Position numbers and translations under genes: made by a program | The notes under the pieces: model-generated | Told to the model about the DNA's origin: nothing | The model's database searches: none | The model's input: only the letters and a program-made list of their open reading frames with translations | Assembly (NCBI GenBank): GCA_002344135.1 | Contig: DDTO01000008.1 | Location: forward strand, 124,001-188,000 | Reading direction: 5' to 3' | DNA: 64,000 bases | Source of the DNA: Chthonomonas sp. UBA2362 | Lineage (GTDB): Bacteria > Armatimonadota > Fimbriimonadia > Fimbriimonadales > Fimbriimonadaceae | Shown: positions 1 through 9,421 of the stretch, piece by piece | How the letters are laid out: each line of letters opens with the position of its first letter | Position numbering within the stretch: position 1 is the first letter of the stretch

Positions 1-527
1 TCGAGGCGCATCATTTCACCGTCGTCGGCGACGATTTCGCACAGAACGCCCACCGGCTCGAAACCGGCCAGCACGCAGAGGTCGACGGTGGCTTCGGTAT
101 GACCGGCACGCCGCAACACGCCCCCCTTCTCGGCTCGGAGCGGAATGATATGGCCGGGGCGGGCGAGGTCGGTCGGCTGGGCCTGGGGATCGCAAAAGAC
201 GGCGACCGTCTTGGCTCGGTCGTATGCGCTGACTCCGGTGGTGCACCCCTCTATGGCGTCGACGGTCTCCCCCATCGCGGTGCCGAGGCGAGCGGTGTTG
301 TCCTTCGTCATCATCGGGATGAGCAAGTCCTGCAGCCTCTCGGCGGTGGTCGGGATGCAGGGCACGCCGCGGCCGTGGCGGATCATGAAGTTCATGGCCT
401 CGGGAGTGCAGGTCTGTCCGGGCATGACGAGGTCCCCTTCGTTCTCGCGGTCGGGGTCGTCGACGACGACGATCATCTTGCCCGCGCGCAGATCGTCCAG
501 GGCCTCAGGAATGGTGGCGAAGCTCAC
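1..527 (-). CDS. ribB: 3,4-dihydroxy-2-butanone 4-phosphate synthase (RibB or N-terminal part of RibBA), 3' end outside window
   Basis: Makes the four-carbon precursor of riboflavin from ribulose 5-phosphate. Reading the minus strand from GTG at 527 gives MSFATIPEALDDL, then the family's acidic metal/substrate motif DDPDRENEGDLV, then RHGRG, TAMGETVDAIEG, TTGVSAYDRA and RPGHIIPLRAEKGG, all typical of RibB. The frame stays open to base 1, so the C terminus, including any fused GTP cyclohydrolase II domain, lies outside. GTG is the only sensible start because an in-frame TAG lies four codons upstream. A TAGAAT box ends 6 nt before the GTG, so the mRNA may be leaderless. The DUF454 gene ends 9 bp upstream on the same strand. 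Confidence 0.93.
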   Translation of the reverse strand, partial: MSFATIPEALDDLRAGKMIVVVDDPDRENEGDLVMPGQTCTPEAMNFMIRHGRGVPCIPTTAERLQDLLIPMMTKDNTARLGTAMGETVDAIEGCTTGVSAYDRAKTVAVFCDPQAQPTDLARPGHIIPLRAEKGGVLRRAGHTEATVDLCVLAGFEPVGVLCEIVADDGEMMRL

Positions 528-533
528 GACTCT

Positions 534-539
534 ATTCTA
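534..539 (-). promoter_or_regulatory. -10 box of a probable leaderless promoter for ribB
   Basis: TAGAAT on the minus strand, 6 nt before the GTG start of ribB. It overlaps the last codons of the upstream DUF454 gene. At this spacing transcription would begin at or next to the start codon. Confidence 0.5.
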
Positions 540-968
540 CGCGCGCTCGATGCCGACGGGCGCTGATCTGCGGGTTACCAGGTAAACCGTTACCGCGCTG
601 GCGATCGCGATGAGGAGCGCGACCACCCAGGGCGTCCGGACCGCGTAGGCCGAGATGCCGATGCAGATCCAAAGAAAGGCGATGGCGACGACCTTGGTCC
701 GGGGTTTGATGCTGTGGTTGCGCTCCCAGTCCTGCAGGGTGGGGCCGACCAAGGGGTTATGAAGAAGCCACAGTTCGAACCGCTCGCTGCTTCGCTTGAA
801 GCAGCAGAGCGCCAAGATCAAGAAGAACGTGCCGGGGACGAGGGGGAGGATGTAGCCCAAGATGCCGACCCCGACGAAGAGGAGGCCAACCACGAAAAAC
901 AGCGTCTTTTGAATCTTGGGCCGCGCGGCTCGATCGATCATCGCCACGATACGAAGATGATCGGACAT
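537..968 (-). CDS. DUF454 (YbaN-like) inner membrane protein
   Basis: Small integral membrane protein of unknown function, 143 aa from ATG 968. Seen: two hydrophobic hairpins (about residues 20-50 and 95-135), the family signature of an LPLVPGTFF-like segment between the first two membrane helices, then a CFKRSSERFE basic loop and the 'LLHNPLVGPTLQDWERN' style segment characteristic of DUF454. An open frame extends upstream to 1061 but would run into the divergent folC start, and the family starts near MSDHLR, so 968 is preferred. It is followed 9 bp later by ribB on the same strand. The function is not known for the family. Confidence 0.8.
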   Translation of the reverse strand: MSDHLRIVAMIDRAARPKIQKTLFFVVGLLFVGVGILGYILPLVPGTFFLILALCCFKRSSERFELWLLHNPLVGPTLQDWERNHSIKPRTKVVAIAFLWICIGISAYAVRTPWVVALLIAIASAVTVYLVTRRSAPVGIERA

Positions 969-1063
969 TGCCGCGGGGCTGGTGTTGACGGCATTGGCGA
1001 TGGCTTGCCTTTTCTGCCGATTCGCCCGTCGAATCGGAACACACCCTCGGCCAGAATGCACGG

Positions 1064-2356
1064 TTGATGACCTTCGAAGAGGCGATTGCGCGCGTCACCT
1101 CCCTCCAGGGGCGGGGTTGGCGGCTGGGGCTCGACCGGATGGAAGAATTCCTTCGGCGTGCCGGCCTCGACGATGTGCTCGCTCGAGGGTCGACCTCGCC
1201 CCGGTACATCCACGTCGCGGGCACGAACGGCAAGGGAAGCGTTACGGCCTTCGCTCAGAGCCTGCTCGTGGAACTCGGGTACCGGACGGGAGCGACCTAC
1301 AGTCCCTACGTTTACGACGTGCGAGAACGGATCCAGTTCGGGCGAGAGTCGGTGTCACAGGACGAGTTTGCGAACTTGGTGGAGGCGCTCTGGCCCGTCG
1401 CGAGCGAGATGGAGAGCACCGAACTCGGCGGGCCAACGGAGTTCGAGTTCAAGACAGCCATGGGATTCCTGTACTGGAAGCGCCAGCGCTGCGAATGGGT
1501 GGCGATCGAGGTCGGTTTGGGTGGGCGTCTGGACGCGACCAACGTCGTCGATCCCGCGTGCTCGGTGGTGACCACGATCGAGTGGGACCATGCGGACATC
1601 CTCGGCGACACCTTGGGCAAAATCGCCGCAGAGAAGGCCGGCATCGTCAAGCCGGGGCGACCGGTGGTCATCGGGAAAATGGCACGGGAACCCCTCGAAG
1701 TTATCCTGGAAATCGCCGCCGAACGCGGTGCGCCGGCAATCGTTTGGGGCCGCGATGTCGTCGCCGAGACTCAGGAGGGGCGAGTCAGGGTCGCGGGTCC
1801 CGGCTACTCCTATAACGGCTTGCAGCCGGGCATCGCCGGCGTTGTCCAGCCCCACAACCTCGCCTTGGCAATTGCGGCCCTCCATGCCGGGGGCGCGGTT
1901 CAGAACGCCAGTGAAGAGGCGATCCGCCGAGGGGCGGCTCTCACCTCGATACCCGGTCGGATGGAGTCTCGGCGGGCGGCGGGGCGAGACTGGATTCTCG
2001 ATGGAGCCCACAACCCGCAAGCCGCAAGGAGCGTGGTTCAAAGCGTGGTCCCGGGGCGGCTGCCACGGACGATGATCGCAGGCATGCTTTCTGGGCACGA
2101 TGCGCTGACCTTCTTTAGCGAGTTCACCGACCTCGTCACCAGCGTCCATCTGGCCCCTATCGATTTCCATCGGAGCCGCGATCCATTCGAGTTGGGGAAC
2201 GAGATCAGTAGCCTCTTCCCGCGAGTCGAACCGCACGCTAGCGTGGAAGAGGCTGTCGATGCGGCGATCGCCGAAGGCGTCGAGCCGATCTTGGTAACGG
2301 GCAGCTTCTACTTGGTGGGAGAGGTCGGACGGCTGCTGGAGCGACGTCCCGAGTGA
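1064..2356 (+). CDS. folC: Bifunctional folylpolyglutamate synthase/dihydrofolate synthase
   Basis: Mur-ligase-fold enzyme that adds glutamate to dihydropteroate or tetrahydrofolate. Seen: the P-loop HVAGTNGKGSV at residues 50-60, the EVGLGGRLDATNVVDP block near 150, the ERGAPA/VWGRD region, and DGAHNP near 315, all in Mur-ligase/FolC order. Length of about 430 aa is normal. Start is either TTG 1064 or the next codon ATG 1067. A CAGAAT box ends 6 nt before the TTG and 9 nt before the ATG, so both are possible. No Shine-Dalgarno sequence is present. It is divergent from the DUF454 gene and followed by tRNA-Pro. Confidence 0.93.
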   Translation: MMTFEEAIARVTSLQGRGWRLGLDRMEEFLRRAGLDDVLARGSTSPRYIHVAGTNGKGSVTAFAQSLLVELGYRTGATYSPYVYDVRERIQFGRESVSQDEFANLVEALWPVASEMESTELGGPTEFEFKTAMGFLYWKRQRCEWVAIEVGLGGRLDATNVVDPACSVVTTIEWDHADILGDTLGKIAAEKAGIVKPGRPVVIGKMAREPLEVILEIAAERGAPAIVWGRDVVAETQEGRVRVAGPGYSYNGLQPGIAGVVQPHNLALAIAALHAGGAVQNASEEAIRRGAALTSIPGRMESRRAAGRDWILDGAHNPQAARSVVQSVVPGRLPRTMIAGMLSGHDALTFFSEFTDLVTSVHLAPIDFHRSRDPFELGNEISSLFPRVEPHASVEEAVDAAIAEGVEPILVTGSFYLVGEVGRLLERRPE

Positions 2357-2386
2357 GGCGCCCGCGCTCTGGTACCCTAGTCGTAT

Positions 2387-2463
2387 CGGGGCGTGGCGCA
2401 GCTTGGTAGCGCACCTGCTTTGGGAGCAGGGGGTCGCCAGTTCGAATCTGGCCGCCCCGACCA
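2387..2463 (+). tRNA. tRNA-Pro (anticodon TGG)
   Basis: A 77-nt cloverleaf with acceptor stem CGGGGCG/CGCCCCG, discriminator A and encoded CCA. The anticodon stem CCTGC/GCAGG encloses loop TTTGGGA, giving anticodon TGG, which reads CCA proline codons. The T arm carries GTTCGAATC. A TACCCT box (2373-2378) ends only 8 nt before the mature 5' end, so the primary transcript may have almost no 5' leader. Confidence 0.96.
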
Positions 2464-2484
2464 ATTCTCCTAGTAGACGTGTGG

Positions 2485-2490
2485 TAACCT
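2485..2490 (+). promoter_or_regulatory. -10 box of a probable leaderless promoter for ruvAB
   Basis: TAACCT, ending 7 nt before the GTG start of ruvA. No Shine-Dalgarno motif lies between the box and the start codon. Confidence 0.5.
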
Positions 2491-2497
2491 TCCTCAC

Positions 2498-3103
2498 GTG
2501 ATCGCGAGGTTGCGCGGGGAGCTGCTCGAAATCGAGGGAGGCCGGATCGTCGTCGACGCAGGCGGAGTCGGATACGAGGTACTTGTTCCCGACACTCTCC
2601 TGTCGCGGCTCCCGGAGCCTGGTGCTGCGGTCGATCTCGTGGTTCGCCAAATCTTTCGAGAGGACAACGTCAGCCTTTACGGATTTGCCGAACCGTTCGA
2701 GCGCCGGCTCTTCGACCTTTTGACCGAAGTCAAGGGCTGCGGGCCGAAGACGAGCCTCGCCGTCCTCGGCGAACTCGGCGGAGACGGAGCCGCGACCGCC
2801 ATTGCCACGCAGGACGCCAAGAGTCTATGCCGGGCGACGGGCGTCGGACCTCGCCTCGCCGAGCGCATCATCCTTGAACTCAGGGAGAAGATACAGCACG
2901 AGGCACTGGGTCGCAAAGTGGCGCTCACGTCTTCCACGAAGGCCGTCGTGCAGGCCGCCGCCGTAGCCGACGAATTGATCGATGCGCTGGTCGCCTTGGG
3001 TTACCGACGCCTCGAAGCCGAGCAGGCCGCCGATCAGGCCCGTGAGCAGGCGCCGACCGTCGAGGAGCAGCTCAAGATCGCGCTGAGGAGCCTGCGAAAG
3101 TGA
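2498..3103 (+). CDS. ruvA: Holliday junction branch migration subunit RuvA
   Basis: Tetrameric DNA-binding subunit that holds Holliday junctions for the RuvB motors. 201 aa, normal length. Seen: N-terminal OB-fold start [15 protein letters not shown] with GVGYEV, the [12 protein letters not shown] strand, then two helix-hairpin-helix motifs ([14 protein letters not shown] near 80 and [19 protein letters not shown] near 110), and the C-terminal RuvB-binding helical domain ([16 protein letters not shown]). GTG start; its last codons overlap the ruvB GTG by 4 bp (GTGA), so the two are translationally coupled. Confidence 0.96.
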   Translation: MIARLRGELLEIEGGRIVVDAGGVGYEVLVPDTLLSRLPEPGAAVDLVVRQIFREDNVSLYGFAEPFERRLFDLLTEVKGCGPKTSLAVLGELGGDGAATAIATQDAKSLCRATGVGPRLAERIILELREKIQHEALGRKVALTSSTKAVVQAAAVADELIDALVALGYRRLEAEQAADQAREQAPTVEEQLKIALRSLRK

Positions 3104-4137
3104 GCCGTCCCAGCGAAGTCGACCCGGTCCAGTTGCCCGAAGAGCGGTCGTACGAACTGGCCATTCGGCCCAAGCGGCTGCGAGAGTTCATCGGACAGGA
3201 TCGGCTCAAGGCTAACTTGGCGGTGTTCTTGGAAGCCGCCCGGCAACGGGACGAGCCGCTGGACCACCTGCTCCTTTATGGCCCGCCGGGCCTCGGCAAG
3301 ACGACCCTCGCCCATATCGTAGCGGTCGAGATGGGCGCGCCGATCCACGTGACGAGCGGGCCGGCGATCGAGCGGCCTGGCGATCTCGTGGGCATCCTAA
3401 CCAATCTCGATTCGGGCGCCGTGCTGTTCGTCGACGAGATCCACCGGCTCAGCCGACCCGTAGAGGAGATCCTCTACCCGGCGATGGAGGACTGCAAGGT
3501 CGATATCCTCATTGGAAAGGGGCCGGCGGCCAGGTCGATCCGTCTGGACGTCCCGCGGTTTACCGTCATCGGGGCGACGACTCGCCAGGGCCTCCTCACG
3601 GGTCCGCTTCGGGATCGGTTCGGCATCGTTAGCCACTTCGCGTTCTATGACTCCGAGGCCCTTTTCGAGATCATCACGCGTTCGGCGGGCATCCTCGGCT
3701 ACGTCATCGAGCCCGACGCCGCGCGAGTCCTTGCGATGAGGGCACGAGGCACCCCTCGCATCGCGAACCGTCTGCTGCGGCGGGTCCGCGATTTCGCGCA
3801 GGTCGAGGGATTGGAAGCGATCGGAAAACCGATCGTAGAGACCGCCCTCGATGCCCTCGAAGTCGACCACGTGGGGCTCGACCGAGTCGACCGCATGATC
3901 CTGCGGGCGATCATCGACAAGTACTCCGGGGGTCCGGTAGGACTGGAGACGCTGGCGGCGACCACCGGGGAAGACTCTGGCACGATCGAAGACGTCTACG
4001 AGCCGTTCCTCCTGCAGCAGGGGCTCATTCAGCGCACGCCGCGTGGACGTTCGGCGACCGCGGCAGCTTATCGGCATTTGGGTCAGGAACCGCCGTCTTC
4101 ACAAGGAGCCGATGCGCCGAGTCTGTTCGAGGGTTAG
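3100..4137 (+). CDS. ruvB: Holliday junction branch migration ATPase RuvB
   Basis: Hexameric AAA+ motor that drives branch migration with RuvA. 345 aa, normal. Seen: [12 protein letters not shown] at the start of the AAA domain, Walker A GPPGLGKT (61-68), Walker [12 protein letters not shown] (109-118), sensor motif [11 protein letters not shown], arginine finger region GPLRDRFG, and the C-terminal winged helix with [10 protein letters not shown]. It overlaps ruvA by 4 bp at a GTG start. No ruvC lies in this stretch. Confidence 0.97.
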   Translation: MSRPSEVDPVQLPEERSYELAIRPKRLREFIGQDRLKANLAVFLEAARQRDEPLDHLLLYGPPGLGKTTLAHIVAVEMGAPIHVTSGPAIERPGDLVGILTNLDSGAVLFVDEIHRLSRPVEEILYPAMEDCKVDILIGKGPAARSIRLDVPRFTVIGATTRQGLLTGPLRDRFGIVSHFAFYDSEALFEIITRSAGILGYVIEPDAARVLAMRARGTPRIANRLLRRVRDFAQVEGLEAIGKPIVETALDALEVDHVGLDRVDRMILRAIIDKYSGGPVGLETLAATTGEDSGTIEDVYEPFLLQQGLIQRTPRGRSATAAAYRHLGQEPPSSQGADAPSLFEG

Positions 4138-4242
4138 CCCACTTTCCCACGAACTTTTGCCGTCCAAACAGGGTCCTACACTTGACAGCGTGGCGACGAT
4201 GGTCGTCGCGCGGCCAGTTATTGACCATAGAGAGGTTCTAAT

Positions 4243-5976
4243 ATGCTTCGTTTTTGGAGTTCGCTCGCCCTCGGCTTGGCCGTCGCGAGTGTGAGTTTCG
4301 CTAATGGCACGGTTCAAGAATACGTGCCTGGAGAGGTCCTCGTTAAGTTCAAGCACACCAGCGTTTCGCCCGATGCGATCCGCGCGAACCGACTCATCGG
4401 AGCCGAAGTCGTGAATGAACTGACCGAGATCGGCGTCTCCCTCATCCGTATTCCCGACACCCTTTCGGTCGAGAATGCAGTGAAGTACTACCAGTCGATT
4501 CAGGGAGTCGAGTTTGCCGAGCCGAACGGCATCGTCCATGCGACGTTCACTCCGAACGATCCCTCTTTCGCCAGTCAGCAGTACGGTCCGCAGATCATCC
4601 AGTGCCAGCCGGCCTGGGACGTCAACCAGGGCAGCAGCAGCGTCATCATAGCGATCGTCGATACGGGCATCAACATGAGCCACGTCGACCTGAGCGGAAA
4701 GATCGTTGCCGGCTGGGACTTCGTCAACAACGATGCCGATGCCTCGGACGACCATGGACACGGCACGCACTGCGCGGGCATTTCCGCCGCAAAGACCAAT
4801 AACGCGGTCGGCATCGCAGGAGTCGGCTTCAACTGCTGGCTCATGCCGGTCAAGGTGCTTAACTCAGGCGGCAGCGGCACATGGGAGAACGTCGCCGCCG
4901 GGATCAACTTCGCCTCGACCAATGGAGCACACGTTATCTCGATGAGCCTGGGCGGATCCGGTACGTCGGCGACCGTGCAGGCTGCGGTCGACAACGCCTG
5001 GAACAACAATCGGCTCGTCGTGGCTGCCGCCGGCAACAGCGGCTCGACCTCCCAGTTCTATCCCGCCGCCTACCCCAACTGCATCGCCGTCGCCTCGACG
5101 ACGAACACGGATGCACGATCGTCGTTCAGCAACTACGGCGCTTCCTGGGTCGACGTGGCGGCTCCCGGCTCGGACATCTACTCCACCTATGGATCCGGCT
5201 ACACCCTCCTGAGTGGAACATCCATGGCGTGCCCGCACGTCGCGGGCCTCGGCGGCCTGCTCTGGGCCCACCTCGGAACGAATACGAACGTTGCCGTGAT
5301 TCGGCAGCGGATCGAGCAGAACTGCGACCCCGTAGGGAACTTCATCGCTTGGGGCCGCATCAACGCCTATCGTGCGCTGACCGGGCAGACCATCGCCTCG
5401 ATCACTGCGCTTTCGCTTAATCCCACGACCGTCACCGCCGGCGCGACCTCGACGGCAACCGTGACGCTGAGTATTCCCGCACCGAGCGGTGGCACCCTCG
5501 TCACGCTGTCCTCGAACAATGCGGCGGCGACGGTACCGTCCTCCATCACGGTTCCGGAAGGCTCGAACACGGCACAGTTCACCGTGAATACCCATCAGCC
5601 GGCGTCGACTCAGATCTGCCAGATCACAGGTACCGCCGGAGGCCAGAACCGGAGCGCTAACCTTACGGTTAATCCTGCGCCAGTCATTACGCTTCGTGAC
5701 TTCCGACTGTCGAACTACAGTGTGCTGGGCGGATCGGGGCTCTACGGCTACGTCTATCTCCAGCAAGCGGCGCCTCCGGGCGGGGTTATCGTGACGATCA
5801 CCAAGAACGGTGGTGGGCTCAACGTCATCGTTCCGACCACTGCGTTCATTCCGGCGGGAACGAACTTCGCGCGAATCGTCATTGCGACGGCCCCGGTGCA
5901 ATCGGTCATCACGTCCGACATTAGCGCGGTATACGGCTCGCAGTCGATCATGCGAACGTTGACCGTGAACCCGTAG
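4243..5976 (+). CDS. Secreted subtilisin-like serine protease (S8) with two C-terminal Ig-like repeats
   Basis: 577 aa. Seen in order: signal peptide (1-20), an I9/fervidolysin-type prodomain (about 28-95, containing PGEVLVKFK and VEFAEPN), and the S8 catalytic domain (about 112-385) with Asp140 in VDTGIN, His173 in HGTHCAG, oxyanion Asn265 and Ser327 in SGTSMACPHVAG. Two bacterial Ig-like repeats of about 90 residues follow (398-485 and 487-577). All catalytic residues are present. ATG 4243 has an AGAGAGG Shine-Dalgarno 7 nt upstream. It is a paralogue of the protease at 47538-49574. It probably acts outside the cell on protein substrates. Confidence 0.93.
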   Translation: MLRFWSSLALGLAVASVSFANGTVQEYVPGEVLVKFKHTSVSPDAIRANRLIGAEVVNELTEIGVSLIRIPDTLSVENAVKYYQSIQGVEFAEPNGIVHATFTPNDPSFASQQYGPQIIQCQPAWDVNQGSSSVIIAIVDTGINMSHVDLSGKIVAGWDFVNNDADASDDHGHGTHCAGISAAKTNNAVGIAGVGFNCWLMPVKVLNSGGSGTWENVAAGINFASTNGAHVISMSLGGSGTSATVQAAVDNAWNNNRLVVAAAGNSGSTSQFYPAAYPNCIAVASTTNTDARSSFSNYGASWVDVAAPGSDIYSTYGSGYTLLSGTSMACPHVAGLGGLLWAHLGTNTNVAVIRQRIEQNCDPVGNFIAWGRINAYRALTGQTIASITALSLNPTTVTAGATSTATVTLSIPAPSGGTLVTLSSNNAAATVPSSITVPEGSNTAQFTVNTHQPASTQICQITGTAGGQNRSANLTVNPAPVITLRDFRLSNYSVLGGSGLYGYVYLQQAAPPGGVIVTITKNGGGLNVIVPTTAFIPAGTNFARIVIATAPVQSVITSDISAVYGSQSIMRTLTVNP

Positions 5977-5997
5977 CGGTTCCTGGTGAACAAGAGA

Positions 5998-6027
5998 AAC
6001 GCGCCCCCCTCGGGGGCGCGTTCTTTT
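5998..6027 (+). terminator. Strong rho-independent terminator between convergent genes
   Basis: An 11-bp perfect stem (AACGCGCCCCC at 5998-6008, GGGGGCGCGTT at 6012-6022) with a 3-nt loop followed by CTTTT. It sits 21 bp after the protease stop and 20 bp before the convergent dockerin gene's stop, so it may serve both strands. Confidence 0.85.
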
Positions 6028-6042
6028 GGTCTAGCAGAAGTG

Positions 6043-7134
6043 TTAGTCGCCTTCCAGTCCGAAGTTATTGCTCAGGATCGCGAAGTCTCCGATATCGACC
6101 TCGTCATCGCCCAGCAGGTCGGCATTGGCGTTCCAATTCGGGTCACCGGGGATGGCGCCGAAAGCGGAAGATAGCAGAGCGTAGTCTCCGATGGAGATCT
6201 CATTGTCGCCATCGCAGTCGCCATTGACGAGGCTGAAACTGAGGTCTCCGCCGAATTCGCCGAACGTCACCTGTTGGCATTGCCGGAGCCAGTGGGGCGC
6301 CTTCACGCAGACGGTGTATTCGCCCTCCACGCAGGCCCGTATGGGGATCGCTGACTCGCTGCTCAGGTTGATGGTGGACTCGCGGATGACGTTTCCTCCG
6401 CCATCTTGGATCGTGACCGTGATCGGTACGGCGGTCTCGTCGCCAAGATAGTCCTGTAACTCTCCGTCGACCATCAAGTACGTCCCGAACGGGTGCGTGC
6501 TGATCGCGAAGTAACCCGCCAAAAAGTCGGCCGAAGCTTGATCGGGTTCTCGCATCATGACGAAGTCTATCGTCGTGCCAGGCACGACTTGTACGGTCAG
6601 TGCCGACGTTCCGCCTGAGAAGTCTTCGAATCTGAGCGGAAACTGCGACGAGAAGGTGTTGGGCGCAATGAACGAGGCCTGGCTTACAGTGAGGCCGTTG
6701 ACCTGGATGAAGCTGTTCATCCAGCGTCCGATATTGCGCGGCATCCAGGTCTCGCCACAGAGGTACACCGTGCCGTTGATCGGACTCGTCCAGCGTAAGC
6801 AAGAGTATTCGGTGGCGGTTCGCTCTGTCTCCGCCCCATGCATGAAGACCGTTCCTCGGGGAAGGTCCATGTTGTAGACTCGGCTGATCGTAGCCCTTGC
6901 CCACATCGGAACATGGTCGTTATATGGCAACGGCCGGGCGGCCCATGCCGCCTGGTTGGTCCCGGGATCCCAGGGATTCCAGTTGGTGGTGAACAGGGAA
7001 CTCGGAGCTTGAAGAAGGCTCCAAGCACCGAACGGATTTGTTGCATCACTCCAGTCCGCAGACGCATTCCAGGTGGTCGCGCCCGCAGAAACGGCGATGC
7101 TCATGGCGAGCAGTAGTGTGGTCTGACGCATCAT
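6043..7134 (-). CDS. Secreted protein with C-terminal dockerin-like domain (copy 1)
   Basis: 363 aa from ATG 7134. Seen: signal peptide (MMRQTTLLLAMSIAVSAGA), an N-terminal domain of about 190 residues rich in Trp, Asn and beta structure that I do not recognise, a beta-sandwich segment (about 200-300) ending KAPHWLR, then two EF-hand-like calcium loops (DGDNEISIGDYALL and LGDDEVDIGDFAIL) forming a type I dockerin-like domain. The longer frame to 7200 is rejected: ATG 7134 follows a GGAG motif and a TAGAAT promoter box at 7160-7165. The same sandwich-plus-dockerin module ends three other proteins here. Substrate and partner are unknown. Confidence 0.85.
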   Translation of the reverse strand: MMRQTTLLLAMSIAVSAGATTWNASADWSDATNPFGAWSLLQAPSSLFTTNWNPWDPGTNQAAWAARPLPYNDHVPMWARATISRVYNMDLPRGTVFMHGAETERTATEYSCLRWTSPINGTVYLCGETWMPRNIGRWMNSFIQVNGLTVSQASFIAPNTFSSQFPLRFEDFSGGTSALTVQVVPGTTIDFVMMREPDQASADFLAGYFAISTHPFGTYLMVDGELQDYLGDETAVPITVTIQDGGGNVIRESTINLSSESAIPIRACVEGEYTVCVKAPHWLRQCQQVTFGEFGGDLSFSLVNGDCDGDNEISIGDYALLSSAFGAIPGDPNWNANADLLGDDEVDIGDFAILSNNFGLEGD

Positions 7135-7159
7135 TGTTTCTCCAGTAGAAGGCATTGGT

Positions 7160-7165
7160 ATTCTA
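7160..7165 (-). promoter_or_regulatory. -10 box for the dockerin protein gene (led mRNA)
   Basis: TAGAAT on the minus strand, 25 nt before ATG 7134. A GGAG Shine-Dalgarno lies between the two, so this mRNA should have a short leader, unlike the leaderless genes. Confidence 0.45.
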
Positions 7166-7277
7166 GCGGGTGTTGACCTGATTCCCACAGCAGAGGGCAA
7201 TACCTGGCAAATTCAACGGCCAAACAGCGCATGCTCGGACGGCTTGGCGTCGCCTGACGTAGAATCTGGCAAGCTCC

Positions 7278-9359
7278 ATGCAGATCGTCTCCTACGACAC
7301 GCCCTTCGACATCTCGCGCGCCTTCGAGCCCAAAGGGGACCAGGCGCGCGCGATCGAGCAACTTTGCGAAGGCGTCGAATCGGGTTACCGCTTCCAGACC
7401 CTGCTCGGTGCGACAGGGACCGGCAAGACCTTCACGATGGCGAGCGTGATTCAGCGGCTGCAGCGGCCGGCCTTGGTCATGGCCCACAACAAGACGCTCG
7501 CTGCCCAACTGTGCCAAGAGTTCCGGGCGTTCTTCCCCGAGAACTCGGTGCAGTACTTCATCAGCTACTACGATTACTACCAGCCGGAAGCCTACGTCCC
7601 CCAGTCCGACCTCTATATCGAGAAGGACTCCAGCACCAACGAAGAGATCGACCGGCTCCGGCACTCGGCGACACAGGCTCTCCTGGAACGGCGGGACGTC
7701 GTCATCGTCGCCAGTGTCTCGTGCATCTACGGCCTGGGTTCCCCGGACACGTATGCCGAATCGGTCGTGACCTTCGAGACCGGCGCCGAGTTCCACCTGG
7801 ACGAGGCGCTCAAGAAGCTGGTGCAGATGCAGTTCGTGCGCAACGACCTCGTCCTCGATCGGGGCACCTTCCGCGTCCGCGGTGACACCCTCGAGATCCA
7901 GCCAAAGGACGAGGAGATCGTCACCCGGGTCGAGTTCTTCGGGGATGTGGTCGAACGCATCCGCCTCTTCGACCCCCTGACCGGTGAGGTGCTCGACGAG
8001 CCCACCAGGTGCTCGATCTTCCCTGCGACCCACTATGTCACCCCGTGGGAGCGCATGGACGTCGTTCTCGAACAGATCGAGCACGAGCGAGACCTCCAAG
8101 TCGCCCGGTTCACCGAAGAGGGCAAGCTACTTGAGGCACAGCGTTTGCGCCAGCGAACCGACTTCGACTTGGAGATGATGCGCGAGGTCGGCTACTGTAA
8201 CGGCATCGAGAATTACAGCCGCTACTTCGATGGACGCGCGCCCGGCACGCCGCCTTATACTCTCCTCGACTTCCTCCCCAAAGACGCCCTCGTTTTCGTC
8301 GACGAGAGCCACCAGACGATCCCGCAGATTCGCGCGATGTTCAACGGCGATCAGCAGCGAAAGTCGGTCCTCGTCGACTACGGATTCCGCTTGCCGAGCG
8401 CCCTCGATAACCGGCCGCTCAAGTTCGACGAGTTCTTGGAGCGCGTACCGCAGGTCGTGTTCGTCAGCGCGACACCTGGTCCGTTCGAGAAGGAGGCCCA
8501 GGCGCAAGAAGTGCAGCAGATCATCCGGCCGACCTACCTCGTCGATCCTGAAGTCGTCATCCGCCCGACGAAGGGACAGATCGACGACTTGATGAGCGAA
8601 ATACAAGGCCGAGTCGAGAAGGGACAGCGTGCACTCGTGACGACTTTGACCAAAAGGATGGCCGAGGACCTGACGACTTACCTCCAGGACCTCGGAGTGA
8701 AGGTCCAATACATCCACTCGAACGTTCACTCGCTCGAACGGCCGGAAATCCTGCGCGATCTGCGACTGGGCGTCTATGACGTCGTCGTCGGTGTGAATCT
8801 CCTCCGAGAAGGCCTCGACCTGCCCGAGGTCACCCTCGTGGCGATCCTCGACGCCGACAAAGAAGGGTTTCTCCGGTCCGAGACTTCCCTGATTCAGACC
8901 ATTGGACGAGCAGCCCGAAACGTCGAGGGCCAGGTCATCCTCTACGCGGACACAATCACCGGTTCGATGCAGCGGGCGATCGACGAAACCAACCGGCGAC
9001 GTGAAGTGCAGCGCAAGTACAACGAGGAGCACGGCGTCTCTCCGCAAACCGTCACCAAGGTCGTGCGCGAGACGATACGGTCTTACGACGAGGCTGCTCC
9101 CCTGACGGCTCAATATGGCGAGGAAGGCCTCGAACTAGTTCAGCTTCAGCAAGACGGCAAGCCGATCCGAATCGAGGAGATTCCGATCCTGGTCGCCGGA
9201 CTCGAGAAGCAGATGAAGGACCTCGCCAAGGCGATGGAGTTCGAGAAGGCGGCGGTGATTCGCGACGAGATTACTGCGCTCCGCAAGTTCCTTGGCACGA
9301 CCGATGGCCGCCTCGGCCAGGATCGACGCAAGTCGCGCACCATGAGTCGTCATCGCTAA
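7278..9359 (+). CDS. uvrB: Excinuclease ABC subunit B (UvrB)
   Basis: Damage-verifying helicase-like subunit of nucleotide excision repair. 693 aa. Seen: Walker A GATGTGKT (44-51), the beta-hairpin [12 protein letters not shown] (97-108) that inserts behind the lesion, DESH motif (VFVDESH), helicase motifs [20 protein letters not shown] and TIGRAARN, and a C-terminal UVR domain ([17 protein letters not shown]) that contacts UvrC/UvrA. ATG 7278 gives the canonical start (FxIxSxFxPxGDQ). A TAGAAT box at 7260-7265 lies 12 nt upstream, so any leader is only a few nucleotides. uvrA and uvrC are not in the window. Confidence 0.97.
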   Translation: MQIVSYDTPFDISRAFEPKGDQARAIEQLCEGVESGYRFQTLLGATGTGKTFTMASVIQRLQRPALVMAHNKTLAAQLCQEFRAFFPENSVQYFISYYDYYQPEAYVPQSDLYIEKDSSTNEEIDRLRHSATQALLERRDVVIVASVSCIYGLGSPDTYAESVVTFETGAEFHLDEALKKLVQMQFVRNDLVLDRGTFRVRGDTLEIQPKDEEIVTRVEFFGDVVERIRLFDPLTGEVLDEPTRCSIFPATHYVTPWERMDVVLEQIEHERDLQVARFTEEGKLLEAQRLRQRTDFDLEMMREVGYCNGIENYSRYFDGRAPGTPPYTLLDFLPKDALVFVDESHQTIPQIRAMFNGDQQRKSVLVDYGFRLPSALDNRPLKFDEFLERVPQVVFVSATPGPFEKEAQAQEVQQIIRPTYLVDPEVVIRPTKGQIDDLMSEIQGRVEKGQRALVTTLTKRMAEDLTTYLQDLGVKVQYIHSNVHSLERPEILRDLRLGVYDVVVGVNLLREGLDLPEVTLVAILDADKEGFLRSETSLIQTIGRAARNVEGQVILYADTITGSMQRAIDETNRRREVQRKYNEEHGVSPQTVTKVVRETIRSYDEAAPLTAQYGEEGLELVQLQQDGKPIRIEEIPILVAGLEKQMKDLAKAMEFEKAAVIRDEITALRKFLGTTDGRLGQDRRKSRTMSRHR

Positions 9360-9421
9360 CCTCGCAATTGTGTCGCTGTCGTATACTCGAAGCCTCTGAT
9401 ACTTTTTCTTGGAGGGAGAAG

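Noticed and set aside
1355..2650. 431-aa open frame antisense to folC
   Set aside because: It runs across tRNA-Pro and the ruvA start and has no protein-family features; GC-rich antisense shadow.
4864..5901. 345-aa frame antisense to the first subtilisin
   Set aside because: Arg/Gly-rich shadow of a gene with all catalytic motifs intact.
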